Shown here: positions 54,605 through 62,641 of the stretch, in pieces
Position numbering within the stretch: the first letter of the stretch is position 1
Layout: the number at the start of each line of letters is the position of its first letter
From: a virus
Virus record (IMG/VR): IMGVR_UViG_3300045256_000050
Span: 1-64,000 of that record
DNA length: 64,000 bases
Reading direction: 5' to 3' (one strand)
Made by a program: the position numbers and the translations under genes
Notes under the pieces: generated by a model
Told to the model about the DNA's origin: nothing
Database searches by the model: none
Seen by the model: the letters and a program-made list of their open reading frames with translations, nothing else

Positions 54605-55216
54605 TCAGCCGAACTTGTAAGTTACCGAGACGTTGACTTCGAGCGTGGGCGTGTGCAGATGGTTCGCCAGCTTGTGCTTCTTAGCATCCTTTGCCGTGAG
54701 GTAAAGGTCTAGGTGGCGGTTTTTTCGGAGCAAATCGAGGATGTAATCCTCGGGGTGCCCCAGGTGCTTTGCCATCTTTTTATACATCGTCTGGTTAAGG
54801 AATTCAAGATGCTTAACATCCTCTTTGATGTCCTCGATCTTGCCGTCCATGATGTCAGCGATGTCGTGGATCATGATGGTAGCGTCCGGGGCCATGAAGC
54901 GGTAGCCTTCGGTCCCAAACGAGAACAGGATCGCACCCGCACTCATTGCCTTCGTGCGGACGATGGTTGCGACTGGTAAACGTGCCTGTTCGATCACGTC
55001 CACCATCCCTCGGCAGCCGTAGACGCTGCCGCCGTAAGAGTCGATGATGACAGGGATTACCGGCTGGCCCGTGTTGTGGGCCTCGCTCATGTCTTCCTCA
55101 AAATCCTCGACCGCCTCCGAGTCGAACTTTGTGACCCGAACGACGACCGGCTCTTGCAGGATGTCTTCCCGGTCCTCAACAGTCAGGAGTGGATCGAGAT
55201 TGAAGATGGTGTTCAT
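54605..55216 (-). CDS. ClpP-like serine protease, 203 aa
   Basis: IDSYGGSV, AMSAGA (Ser92), IMIHDIA (His117) and a late DLYLTAKDAKKHKLA form the ClpP/SppA fold with its Ser-His-Asp triad; the length matches ClpP. Phage relatives act as prohead or general proteases, so either capsid maturation or pairing with the nearby AAA+ ATPase is possible. Confidence 0.75.
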   Translation of the reverse strand: MNTIFNLDPLLTVEDREDILQEPVVVRVTKFDSEAVEDFEEDMSEAHNTGQPVIPVIIDSYGGSVYGCRGMVDVIEQARLPVATIVRTKAMSAGAILFSFGTEGYRFMAPDATIMIHDIADIMDGKIEDIKEDVKHLEFLNQTMYKKMAKHLGHPEDYILDLLRKNRHLDLYLTAKDAKKHKLANHLHTPTLEVNVSVTYKFG

Positions 55217-55418
55217 TTAGTTTGGCCTTCTGCTTCTGCTTTTGGAGGTACAACATCGCACGCCGAATGCCGATTCGCACGTCGGGGTGGTGGGCGTACA
55301 GTTCACTGAAGTCGCCTTCAGTTTTTCCGTTTTCCATCAATTCGTTCAGGTCGGCTAGGAAGAGATCGATCTTCTTCCTCAATTCTTCGCTGAGTCCACG
55401 TCTTCCGTAGATTTCCAT
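55176..55418 (-). CDS. hypothetical protein, 80 aa
   Basis: Charged helices with a Lys/Gln-rich stretch (YLQKQKQKAKLNEHHLQ), overlapping the ClpP-like gene start by 41 bases. No family is recognised. Confidence 0.55.
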   Translation of the reverse strand: MEIYGRRGLSEELRKKIDLFLADLNELMENGKTEGDFSELYAHHPDVRIGIRRAMLYLQKQKQKAKLNEHHLQSRSTPDC

Positions 55419-55420
55419 TG

Positions 55421-57046
55421 TTACACTACTCCTGGGATTTTTTCAAGAACGAAGTCTGGGTCTTTGTGCGGTGCGTAGTAGACGTTTACAAACTCACGCA
55501 AGTGTTCACTAATAGACTTGACCCAGATACGGCTCTGTAGGTGCTTCGTGGCGACCACGCTGGCCCACGAGTCGATGCCGATGTAGCCGCCGCACTCCTC
55601 GGCCAGCCGCCGGGCCTCACAGATGCCCACGTCCGTCTTGTTCCTTAACAGGCGGTGGTCGGGTATCTCGACGCTATCCGGCCCGATCACCACGCCCGTC
55701 ATCTTCCATCTCTCCAGCCAAGCAATCGTGTTCTCCCAATCCTGCTTGTCGAAGTTTCGGCCACGGGAGTAAGTGTTGCCGCTGGCCGGGCAGATCAACA
55801 CATACCCGCTGCCCCGCAGTTGTGTCAGGAACTCGTCCTTCTTGACGAAGCTCAACTCCTTACCGTTCTCCAAGATGTTCTGGAACTGAACCTGGATGCT
55901 GTAGTCCTCAACCTCGTGCCAGTCTTTCGGGCACAAGTCCACGCCGGTCTGCTCGAAGTGGTGGGCGAACGCCTCGGTGATCTGCCCCTTCCGGTCGAAG
56001 GCGTCGAGGTTGTGGAAGTCGCTCCAGATGGTTTCGATTTCCACGTTCGGGTGACGCTCGCCGATGAGTTGAGTCAGTTCCTTGTGGGCACGGGTGGCGA
56101 GGTAGATTTTCTTCAGTGAAGACTCGAACTTGCTCAGCATGTGCGACTTGAGAGCCAACCAGTCGCCGATGCCGCCTGTTACCACGATCTTCTCCGTGGG
56201 CGGGACGTGGTAGATGGTCGTCTTGTTGTCGATAACGGCACGGGTGCGGGTGAGGAGTTCCTGCCAGTCGTCGCAGCGGGATTGTCGTAACAGCGTGAGC
56301 GACGGATACCAGTTGCCGACCTTCCAGCGGGGGTCGTGGTAGCGGGACATCAACCCCAGCGTAGGGACGCCCATCGCCCCTGCGATGTGCAGGGCGGCGG
56401 TATCCACCGTGACCACCAAGTCCATCTGCTTAATCAACGCCGCCGTGTCGAGGAAGTTGTTCTGTTCCACGCCGTTGAGCGGGAAGTCTTCGGCGTCCCG
56501 CAGAAACCAGTTCAGGTTCGGCTGCTGTTGGATCATGAAGAATTCGGCGTTCGGCCTCAGTAAAGTCTTGAACCACTTGAGCGGGCAGGACCGTTCGAAG
56601 TTGTTGGTGTGGCTCGGGTTGCCCTCCCAGGCGATGCCGATTTTCAGCTTGTTCTCGAACCCCGCCAGCGGCCGATCCGGGGCCGTCAGGTAGTTGGCGG
56701 TGGGGATGAAGCCGAGGATGAAGGGCAGGCTCAGGGAGAGGATGTGGTAGTCGTGCGGCGGCAGGCTCTCGTCGCCTTCCTTGTCGATCCACCCGGCGAT
56801 TTTGAAGTTGTACTCGACGAGCGGACGAAGGGCGGCGTGGGCGTGGATATATAGCTCACACTCCTGCTTGAGCAGGTAAGGGATGTACCGCAGAAATTGA
56901 ATGACATCGCCACAGCCCTGTTCCCCGTAGAGGATCACTCTCTTACCTTTGAGCGGCCGGTCGCCGTTCCACCTGATGCTGTTGCAGTACAGGTAGTGGT
57001 AGTTGACCATCTTCGGGGAATTGAGCCGTAGCAGGTTGTCTTTCAT
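55421..57046 (-). CDS. double GT9-like glycosyltransferase, 541 aa
   Basis: The first half (about 1-250) has GEQGCGDVIQFLRYIPYL, IGIAWEGNPSHTNN and TVDTAALHIAGAMGVPTLGL, the GT-B pattern of TPR-associated GT9 enzymes. The second half (about 275-540) repeats a GT9-like order (VTGGIGDWLALKSHML, YVLICPASGNTYSRGRNF, EECGGYIGIDSWASVVAT). The substrate is unknown; cell-surface or virion sugar modification is likely. Confidence 0.7.
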   Translation of the reverse strand: MKDNLLRLNSPKMVNYHYLYCNSIRWNGDRPLKGKRVILYGEQGCGDVIQFLRYIPYLLKQECELYIHAHAALRPLVEYNFKIAGWIDKEGDESLPPHDYHILSLSLPFILGFIPTANYLTAPDRPLAGFENKLKIGIAWEGNPSHTNNFERSCPLKWFKTLLRPNAEFFMIQQQPNLNWFLRDAEDFPLNGVEQNNFLDTAALIKQMDLVVTVDTAALHIAGAMGVPTLGLMSRYHDPRWKVGNWYPSLTLLRQSRCDDWQELLTRTRAVIDNKTTIYHVPPTEKIVVTGGIGDWLALKSHMLSKFESSLKKIYLATRAHKELTQLIGERHPNVEIETIWSDFHNLDAFDRKGQITEAFAHHFEQTGVDLCPKDWHEVEDYSIQVQFQNILENGKELSFVKKDEFLTQLRGSGYVLICPASGNTYSRGRNFDKQDWENTIAWLERWKMTGVVIGPDSVEIPDHRLLRNKTDVGICEARRLAEECGGYIGIDSWASVVATKHLQSRIWVKSISEHLREFVNVYYAPHKDPDFVLEKIPGVV

Positions 57047-57095
57047 AATTTCCTGTTTTGCCGCATAGATAAGATACTCACTATAGGAGAGCGAT

Positions 57096-57347
57096 ATGGC
57101 CGTAAAAGATTTCTACGAATGGTGCAAGGAAAACAACCTTGACCTGAGCCTCGAAGCCACTCACAAGGAGCCGGTTCGTGGCATGAAGAAGGCACCGAAC
57201 AAGGACAAGTTCAACGGTCCTCGTGACCAGCGTGACGACCTGTCCGCCGACTACAAGGGCCACGTTGCCATGAACGGCACCGTCGAGCCGTACAAGGTCG
57301 TTGCTAAGGGCAAGGGCGGTAAGGCCGTTGCTCCGGTTGCTGGCTAA
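57096..57347 (+). CDS. small basic protein, 83 aa
   Basis: MAVKDFYEWCKENNLDLS is similar to the capsid-targeting-like starts of other genes. The rest is Lys/Asp-rich and ends in a Gly/Lys/Ala stretch. The leader contains ACTCACTATAGG (57076-57087) and ends GGAGAGCGAT. The role is unknown; DNA binding in the virion is a guess from charge. Confidence 0.5.
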   Translation: MAVKDFYEWCKENNLDLSLEATHKEPVRGMKKAPNKDKFNGPRDQRDDLSADYKGHVAMNGTVEPYKVVAKGKGGKAVAPVAG

Positions 57348-57357
57348 GGTGTGATTG

Positions 57358-58146
57358 ATGAAGAAGTGGCTCTGTGCGTTAGCACTGGTGCTGGCGGCTA
57401 CGGCCTCCGGCGTACTGCTTCTTAGTCGTCTTGCTGATGTACAGCAGCAGGTGGCTGAGCCGGAGCCGATTCGCACATTCCCTGCACTCAATTTAGAGCC
57501 GTTCCAGGTTCTATACGCTAACGAGCGGTTGACCGAGTACACCGCAGCGTACACCAGTCAGGACGGCGAAGAGGAAGTAAAAGACATTCAGTGCCCGATC
57601 CCCATGAAGGATCGGGTCTTCAATAAGACTGGTATTCAATGTGTGTATGCTTCAACTGAGATGATCGGGAGATGGGCCGAGGAACCGAAGCTCATGAACC
57701 CGCCTCTCACCAGTAGACCTGAATGTAAAAGCTACTCTTCGCCTTCCCGACTGGCGCAAGTTCTCAACAGTCTCAAAGTCAAATACGAACAGAGTTACGG
57801 TAAGCGTGACGAGGGCCGTGCCCTGATCCGAAAGGCAATGGCCGAGGGCCGTGGCTGCCTGTGGGGCGTGCCCGGTCACGCAATGGTCATCGTCCATTGG
57901 GACGAGGCTAAGAACGTATTCAAGTGGGTGGACAACTCCGACCGTTCACTGAAGGTACAGACCGGAACCATCCAGCAGTTCGAGCGGCGGTGGGACAGTT
58001 GGATTTGCGTGGTTTACGCAGACAACGACATCATCCCGCAGAAGATGAACAAGACCACCCTGCCGAATCAAATCCCCATCAAGGACCGGAATGGCGTTCA
58101 GGGCAAGTACCCGAACGACTACATCCCGTCCCCGCAGAAGAAGTAA
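57358..58146 (+). CDS. secreted papain-like cysteine peptidase or hydrolase, 262 aa
   Basis: A signal peptide or anchor at residues 1-23 (KKWLCALALVLAATASGVLLLS) is followed by IQCVYASTEMIGRW (catalytic Cys), CLWGVPGHAMVIVHWD (catalytic His) and KWVDNSD (Asn), the papain/C39 order. The substrate is unknown. It would act outside the cytoplasmic membrane. Confidence 0.6.
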   Translation: MKKWLCALALVLAATASGVLLLSRLADVQQQVAEPEPIRTFPALNLEPFQVLYANERLTEYTAAYTSQDGEEEVKDIQCPIPMKDRVFNKTGIQCVYASTEMIGRWAEEPKLMNPPLTSRPECKSYSSPSRLAQVLNSLKVKYEQSYGKRDEGRALIRKAMAEGRGCLWGVPGHAMVIVHWDEAKNVFKWVDNSDRSLKVQTGTIQQFERRWDSWICVVYADNDIIPQKMNKTTLPNQIPIKDRNGVQGKYPNDYIPSPQKK

Positions 58147-59070
58147 TCAAGCGTTTGCCACGAGTTCCACGGACGTGATCCGGTTGATGCCGGTTGCGGA
58201 CTCGAACCGTACTCGCATGAAGTTAATCTCCAGCCGGTCGAACGCCGTGACCGGAGTCCATGTCCACTCCACCACCGAGTACGAACCTGTCGTGGCCGAC
58301 GAGAACGATTGGCTGCGTGGCGTGAAGCCCGGAGCTTCCACGACGAGGCTGGCCCCGATGAGGGCCGGGGCCGACGTGTTCTTCACGCAGATACGGAGCG
58401 TGACCGAACTGTAAGATTGCGGCGTGCCGTCCGGGAGAACGTCGAAGGCGAACTCCTGGGTGGTGTTCGTGTCGTCGTAGATGTAGCTGCCGTCGCCGTC
58501 GTTGGCGTCCACGGGCGTGCGAATCTTCTCCCACTTGTGGCCCATCGCCGGGACACGCTTCCAGCCGGTGCCGGGGGCGGTGATGATGTTCGCCCCCAGG
58601 TCGTCGTTGGGCCGCAGGGTGAACGGCGGGCCGAGGAGGAAGTCCCGGACATCCGTGATGTTCTGGATGGCCCGCAGGGCGGTGCGGGAGTGACGGCCCG
58701 GATTGAGGGTCATCCGCTCGGCGATGTCGTAGAGTTCGTCCACAGCGTTGACGTTGAGCCATGTGGCACTCGTGTTCATGGCGAGGTACGGGACGCTGTT
58801 ACGATAAATCTGTAGGTTGTAGACGTTATCGTTGTTCATGACCGTCTGGCTGAGCCGGTATTCCCAGAGGACTTGTGGGCGGTACGGGTCGGTGCAGATG
58901 GTCAGGTCACGCTCGTAGGCGTAGTATTCCCCTGGCGCAACGAGCGACCAGTTGACGCCGAAGAGTTCGGTCTTCATGATGAGTTCCCGGACCAGCATCT
59001 CGTTGTACAGGAAGTCGAGTTCCTTCTTGTTGTTCTGGTCGATGGGAAGACTAGGAATTCTTTGGCTCAT
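58147..59070 (-). CDS. hypothetical protein, probably structural, 307 aa
   Basis: A helical first third is followed by a beta-rich C-terminal region (TLRICVKNTSAPALIGASLV, YSVVEWTWTPVTAFDRLE) like a carbohydrate-binding or virion domain. The convergent peptidase gene ends one base away. No named family is recognised. Confidence 0.55.
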   Translation of the reverse strand: MSQRIPSLPIDQNNKKELDFLYNEMLVRELIMKTELFGVNWSLVAPGEYYAYERDLTICTDPYRPQVLWEYRLSQTVMNNDNVYNLQIYRNSVPYLAMNTSATWLNVNAVDELYDIAERMTLNPGRHSRTALRAIQNITDVRDFLLGPPFTLRPNDDLGANIITAPGTGWKRVPAMGHKWEKIRTPVDANDGDGSYIYDDTNTTQEFAFDVLPDGTPQSYSSVTLRICVKNTSAPALIGASLVVEAPGFTPRSQSFSSATTGSYSVVEWTWTPVTAFDRLEINFMRVRFESATGINRITSVELVANA

Positions 59071-59365
59071 ATATCATTTCTCTCAGGAAGATTCGGTAAC
59101 ACTTGCTGTACGCCTGCCCCCAGGCGGCACCGTGGGTGTAGTTCCCCGGCTTGTCCCAGGCCAGGACGTGTGCCATCTCGTGAATTAGCGTCTCTAGGGC
59201 AAGTTCTTCGGAAAGGTCTTTACTGATGCGGATGCGAAATGTGCCGTCTTCGAGCTTCAGGCAGTCGCCGTGGCAGTCTTGGGGAACACGCACCCGTCTG
59301 ACCGAGAATGTATACTCGGGCAAACACCGCCGGTACATGTTTACGACCTTCCTAAATTGCCCCAT
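59051..59365 (-). CDS. SprT-like metallopeptidase, 104 aa
   Basis: TLIHEMAHVLAWDKPGNYTHGAAWGQAYSKCYR contains HExxH (His62, Glu63, His66) and the downstream His78, as in SprT/spartan peptidases (HEMAHA-x-HGxxW). At 104 residues it is the bare catalytic domain. Such enzymes can cut DNA-protein cross-links; the role here is not shown. Confidence 0.7.
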   Translation of the reverse strand: MGQFRKVVNMYRRCLPEYTFSVRRVRVPQDCHGDCLKLEDGTFRIRISKDLSEELALETLIHEMAHVLAWDKPGNYTHGAAWGQAYSKCYRIFLREMIYEPKNS

Positions 59366-59403
59366 GAGAGGTATTTAGGAAGGTCGTGATGGGAAATCAG
59401 AAG

Positions 59404-60054
59404 TTACAGCTTAACGTGGTAGACCTTGACTAATAACGGGTCCAGTTCGGCTTGGAGTTCACCGAACGAGACGACGTGTTCGTCCCGGTCTTCCCAGATG
59501 TGAATCTCTTCCAGGTCCGTCCAGAGGGCAACGAACTGGTCGATAATCCACTTCTTCCACGGGAAGGTTTCCTGTGGCTTCGGACCTTTTGCCAGCTTAA
59601 TAGCCGGACCGTCGTTCCCGAGGAGGAACAACTGTACCTTCGGATCGACCCACCGGAAAGTACCGTTACCGACCTTCTCGACCTGGGCGAGCTTCCCGTC
59701 GTGGATGACCCGGTAGACTTGCTGGGCAAGCCCAGCGTGTCGGCCGGTCATGATGACGGTCGCCCGTTCGGGGTCGGCGGCGGACTTCCTCAATGCCTCC
59801 ACGGTTTCCGTGATGAACCACTCCGGCGTCAGCGGGTCCGGGCAGAGCGGCGGTTGCATCGTCTCCGCACGCCCGTACCAGCCCTGCCGCATCGGAATGA
59901 ACTTCCCGTGCTTTGCCGACAGTTCCTTCGACAAGCTCTTGGAGATTGCCCAGGGGATGCCGGTAGCCTTCTCGTATTGCTTACGAGTTTCGGGGGTATC
60001 GACGGGGTTCTTCCACAGAGTCCCGTCGAGATCGAAGATGTCTAAGTATTTCAT
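59404..60054 (-). CDS. HAD-type protein, Swiss-army-knife RNA-repair-like, 216 aa
   Basis: FDLDGTLW (Asp8, Asp10) opens a HAD domain. TVIMTGRHAGLAQQVYRVI, LFLLGND and FPWKKWIIDQF then IHIWEDRDEHV follow the order of the HAD_SAK_1 group (PF10307), which is linked to RNA repair. It would act as a phosphatase, for example on RNA ends. ATG 60072 is an alternative start. The upstream gene is a CCA-adding-type enzyme on the same strand. Confidence 0.6.
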   Translation of the reverse strand: MKYLDIFDLDGTLWKNPVDTPETRKQYEKATGIPWAISKSLSKELSAKHGKFIPMRQGWYGRAETMQPPLCPDPLTPEWFITETVEALRKSAADPERATVIMTGRHAGLAQQVYRVIHDGKLAQVEKVGNGTFRWVDPKVQLFLLGNDGPAIKLAKGPKPQETFPWKKWIIDQFVALWTDLEEIHIWEDRDEHVVSFGELQAELDPLLVKVYHVKL

Positions 60055-60105
60055 GACGGCACCCGTGGTCATCGAGGTTTTAGCTCAATATACCACGGGC
60101 GTCGG

Positions 60106-61626
60106 TTATTGTAAAGACTTCCGCAGGAGCGACCGGAACATTTGCAGTTCCATCTCCCGCTTCTTCTGAGTTGCGTCTTCAGTGCGGAGTTGACCGGAGA
60201 ACGGGTCTTTGAGGGACGCAAAGGCGTCGGTCACTTCACCGTTACCGTTGATCGGCTCGACTCTTGGGGAGTTGAGGTAGGCCACGAATGCGTCGGCCAA
60301 GCTGTCGGGTTTGCCGCCGACCTTCGTCAACCACGCCCGAATCTTTCGGGTCGGAACGCCCGAAGTCATGATGGCGTCCGTCATTTCGGCGAGCGAGTTA
60401 GCGTCCACTTCCGGGGACAGGCCCAGGGTCTTCACCAAAACAACGATCTTCTTCACGTCTTCCGGGCGGACGCCTTCGAGTTGTCGGACGATCACGCCTT
60501 CCGGCAACTTCTGCATCATCCACGCAATCGGGGCGTGGCGGTCGCCGATCTCCCGCAGGCCGCTCGGCATCTCCATGTTCAGGTCGCCGCCCACTTCTGG
60601 TGGGAACAGGTGATCCGTAACACCGAGAACGCTCAGGAGCTTCAGGAACTTCCGGGGGTCGATGTCCTCGTAGCCCATGCCCTTCATGAACTCGTCCATA
60701 GCGGCCTTTCGGTCCACCTTAGCGAGCAGCGGGGCAGCCTTGCGGATCATCTCGGTTTCTTCGTCGCTGATGGACGCCGGATCGCCGTAGCGGGCCATCA
60801 TCCGGGCGAACCGGAGGATACGCATCGGGTCTTCACTGAACTTGGCGTCGAACCCGCCGATGGGCGAGATACGACCGGCCTTCAGGTGGTGGAGTCCGCC
60901 GAAGAAGTCGCTCAGTTCCTTGTTCGGGCCGTTGTCGTTGCCGAGCAACAGGTACATCGAGTTGATGGTGAAGTCACGGCCAGCCGCATCGTCTGCGTGC
61001 GTGCCGTTCATGATGTCGCCCTCTTTGCTCCGGGTGAACACGCTCAGGTCGAACTCGTCGTTGCGAACCTTAACACCGAAGCTGTACGGACGACCGCCGG
61101 AGTCCTTCTTCTTCACCCAGAACACCTGCTGAGCGGCCGGTTGTTCGCCGCCGAGTCCGCCCGCCTGCATGGACGAGTTCGGGCCGTTGTCCGGCTGGCC
61201 GTTCTCGCCGATGAACTTGAACTTGTTCTGGGTGAGGATGTGGTACACTTCGTCGGGGCTGGCGTCCGTCACCAGTTCGATGTGACGGGGCTTGCGGCCC
61301 GTCAGGTGGTCACGGAGCGCACCGCCGGTCAGGTACAGTTTCTTGCTGCCCACCTTGACCGGCTTGTCCTCGCCCGTCTTCGGGTCTTTGCTCCAGCCCC
61401 AATTCGCACTCTTCTTGAAAGCTCGCACGAGCGGTGCGAGATTCTTGTTCTTCCCGAAGTGTTCGGAGTTCGTGTCGTCGGAAACGGTAAAAGGCGGCAG
61501 GTCGTTGCCGTCGCCCAGGGAGATTCGTGAAGTCAACGGCTCCTCGCCAGCACCACCGGCACTGCCGAGGCCGTTTCTCGCCTTCTGTTCTTCGACGAAT
61601 TCCCGGAATGTTCTCTTCTTTAGCAT
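60106..61626 (-). CDS. CCA-adding/poly(A) polymerase-type nucleotidyltransferase with altered DxD, 506 aa
   Basis: LYLTGGALRDHLTGRKPRHI (97-116), ELVTDASPDEVYHIL, GRDFTINSM and FSEDPMRILRFARMMARYG are motifs A, C and the conserved helix of class II CCA-adding enzymes. The catalytic metal pair, normally DxD, reads His115-Ile-Glu117. The N-terminus MLKKRTFREFVEEQ fits a capsid-targeting peptide. The length exceeds bacterial CCA enzymes (about 400-450) by the N-terminal extension. Confidence 0.75.
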   Translation of the reverse strand: MLKKRTFREFVEEQKARNGLGSAGGAGEEPLTSRISLGDGNDLPPFTVSDDTNSEHFGKNKNLAPLVRAFKKSANWGWSKDPKTGEDKPVKVGSKKLYLTGGALRDHLTGRKPRHIELVTDASPDEVYHILTQNKFKFIGENGQPDNGPNSSMQAGGLGGEQPAAQQVFWVKKKDSGGRPYSFGVKVRNDEFDLSVFTRSKEGDIMNGTHADDAAGRDFTINSMYLLLGNDNGPNKELSDFFGGLHHLKAGRISPIGGFDAKFSEDPMRILRFARMMARYGDPASISDEETEMIRKAAPLLAKVDRKAAMDEFMKGMGYEDIDPRKFLKLLSVLGVTDHLFPPEVGGDLNMEMPSGLREIGDRHAPIAWMMQKLPEGVIVRQLEGVRPEDVKKIVVLVKTLGLSPEVDANSLAEMTDAIMTSGVPTRKIRAWLTKVGGKPDSLADAFVAYLNSPRVEPINGNGEVTDAFASLKDPFSGQLRTEDATQKKREMELQMFRSLLRKSLQ

Positions 61627-61676
61627 AACTATGACTCCACCTTCCTTTATTCTAGTTATGAGCCACGCACTCAATC

Positions 61677-62078
61677 TTAGGGAACCGAAGGCGGGTTCAG
61701 ACCGAGTTTGTATAGTACGAAAGCGGCGATGACGATCCAGCAGAGTTGGATTACGAAGCCCCAGATCGACGCCCACCGGCCTTCGTTGCCTTTGGAAGTG
61801 TGTTCGAGGGCCATGAGCCGCTTATCAATCTCGTTCAACTTGTCTGCGTGCGCAGCGACTTCGGTGAACACGGCGTTCGTGTTCCTCGACTCCAGCACCA
61901 CGATCCGCTGGACTGTTTCGTTGTAGAGCTTGTTAAGGGTTTCCAAGCGGGTGTCCTGCTCGACCTGCTTAGTCTGGATAGACTTGACCCGCTCGTCGAT
62001 CCGAGTGCTGAGTTCAAACAGCTTTTGGATGTTCTCCGACGCTTGGGTCAATATCTGCATTTGTAGGTCTTCACGCAT
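61677..62078 (-). CDS. coiled-coil protein with C-terminal membrane span, 133 aa
   Basis: A long heptad-like helix (residues 8-95) is followed by one membrane span (about 106-126, IWGFVIQLCWIVIAAFVLY). The layout is like phage coiled-coil membrane proteins near lysis genes, but no lysis cassette is visible here. It is divergent from the gene at 62132. Confidence 0.6.
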   Translation of the reverse strand: MREDLQMQILTQASENIQKLFELSTRIDERVKSIQTKQVEQDTRLETLNKLYNETVQRIVVLESRNTNAVFTEVAAHADKLNEIDKRLMALEHTSKGNEGRWASIWGFVIQLCWIVIAAFVLYKLGLNPPSVP

Positions 62079-62131
62079 GGTATTCCCCTAATATGTGGCT
62101 TCGCAGCTATATACCATTAACAGGAGCAAAG

Positions 62132-62641
62132 ATGGCAGAAACCAAGCAAGAAGTTAAGGTTGAGGAAGTGGATGAGGACGTGTTCGCCATCCCGACGGCC
62201 GAAGTTATGGAAGACATGGGCGAGATCATGCCGACCATGAACGTCAACCCGTCCCTCCCCGCCCCGCAGCAAGAAGAGAAGTGCATCGTAGAAGACGAGA
62301 AGATTCTGGGCCTCTACGACGAGATTCTGGTCAACTGTCGAGACGACCGAAAGCAATGTGACGAAATCCTCGTTCAGTTAATCAACATGGTGCTGAACGA
62401 CGGTGACGCCTCCAGTGCGACGAAGGAGGCGATGGTCAACGTCCTCAAGGCGAAGACCGACGTGAGTGACAAGATGGCGAAGGTCGCCGATCTGATGACT
62501 CGTATTAAGCTCAAGGACAAGGACACGTTCCCACGCTACCTCGCCGCTCACCAGCACAACAACGTGACGATTGAGAGTAACAACACGAAGCGTGACATCC
62601 TCAAGGCACTTCAGACCGCAAAGAAAAAGGGTGGCAAATGA
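62132..62641 (+). CDS. hypothetical acidic helical protein, 169 aa
   Basis: An acidic flexible N-terminus (1-50) and a helical core follow CAGGAG. A run near residues 110-135 (DKMAKVADLMTRIKLKDKD) recalls small terminase or packaging proteins of large myoviruses, too weakly to assign. Its stop overlaps the next ATG (ATGA). Confidence 0.5.
   Translation: MAETKQEVKVEEVDEDVFAIPTAEVMEDMGEIMPTMNVNPSLPAPQQEEKCIVEDEKILGLYDEILVNCRDDRKQCDEILVQLINMVLNDGDASSATKEAMVNVLKAKTDVSDKMAKVADLMTRIKLKDKDTFPRYLAAHQHNNVTIESNNTKRDILKALQTAKKKGGK

Noticed and set aside
60142-61530. Forward open frame of 462 codons opposite the nucleotidyltransferase
   Set aside because: The reverse frame carries clear enzyme motifs; this is its antisense shadow.
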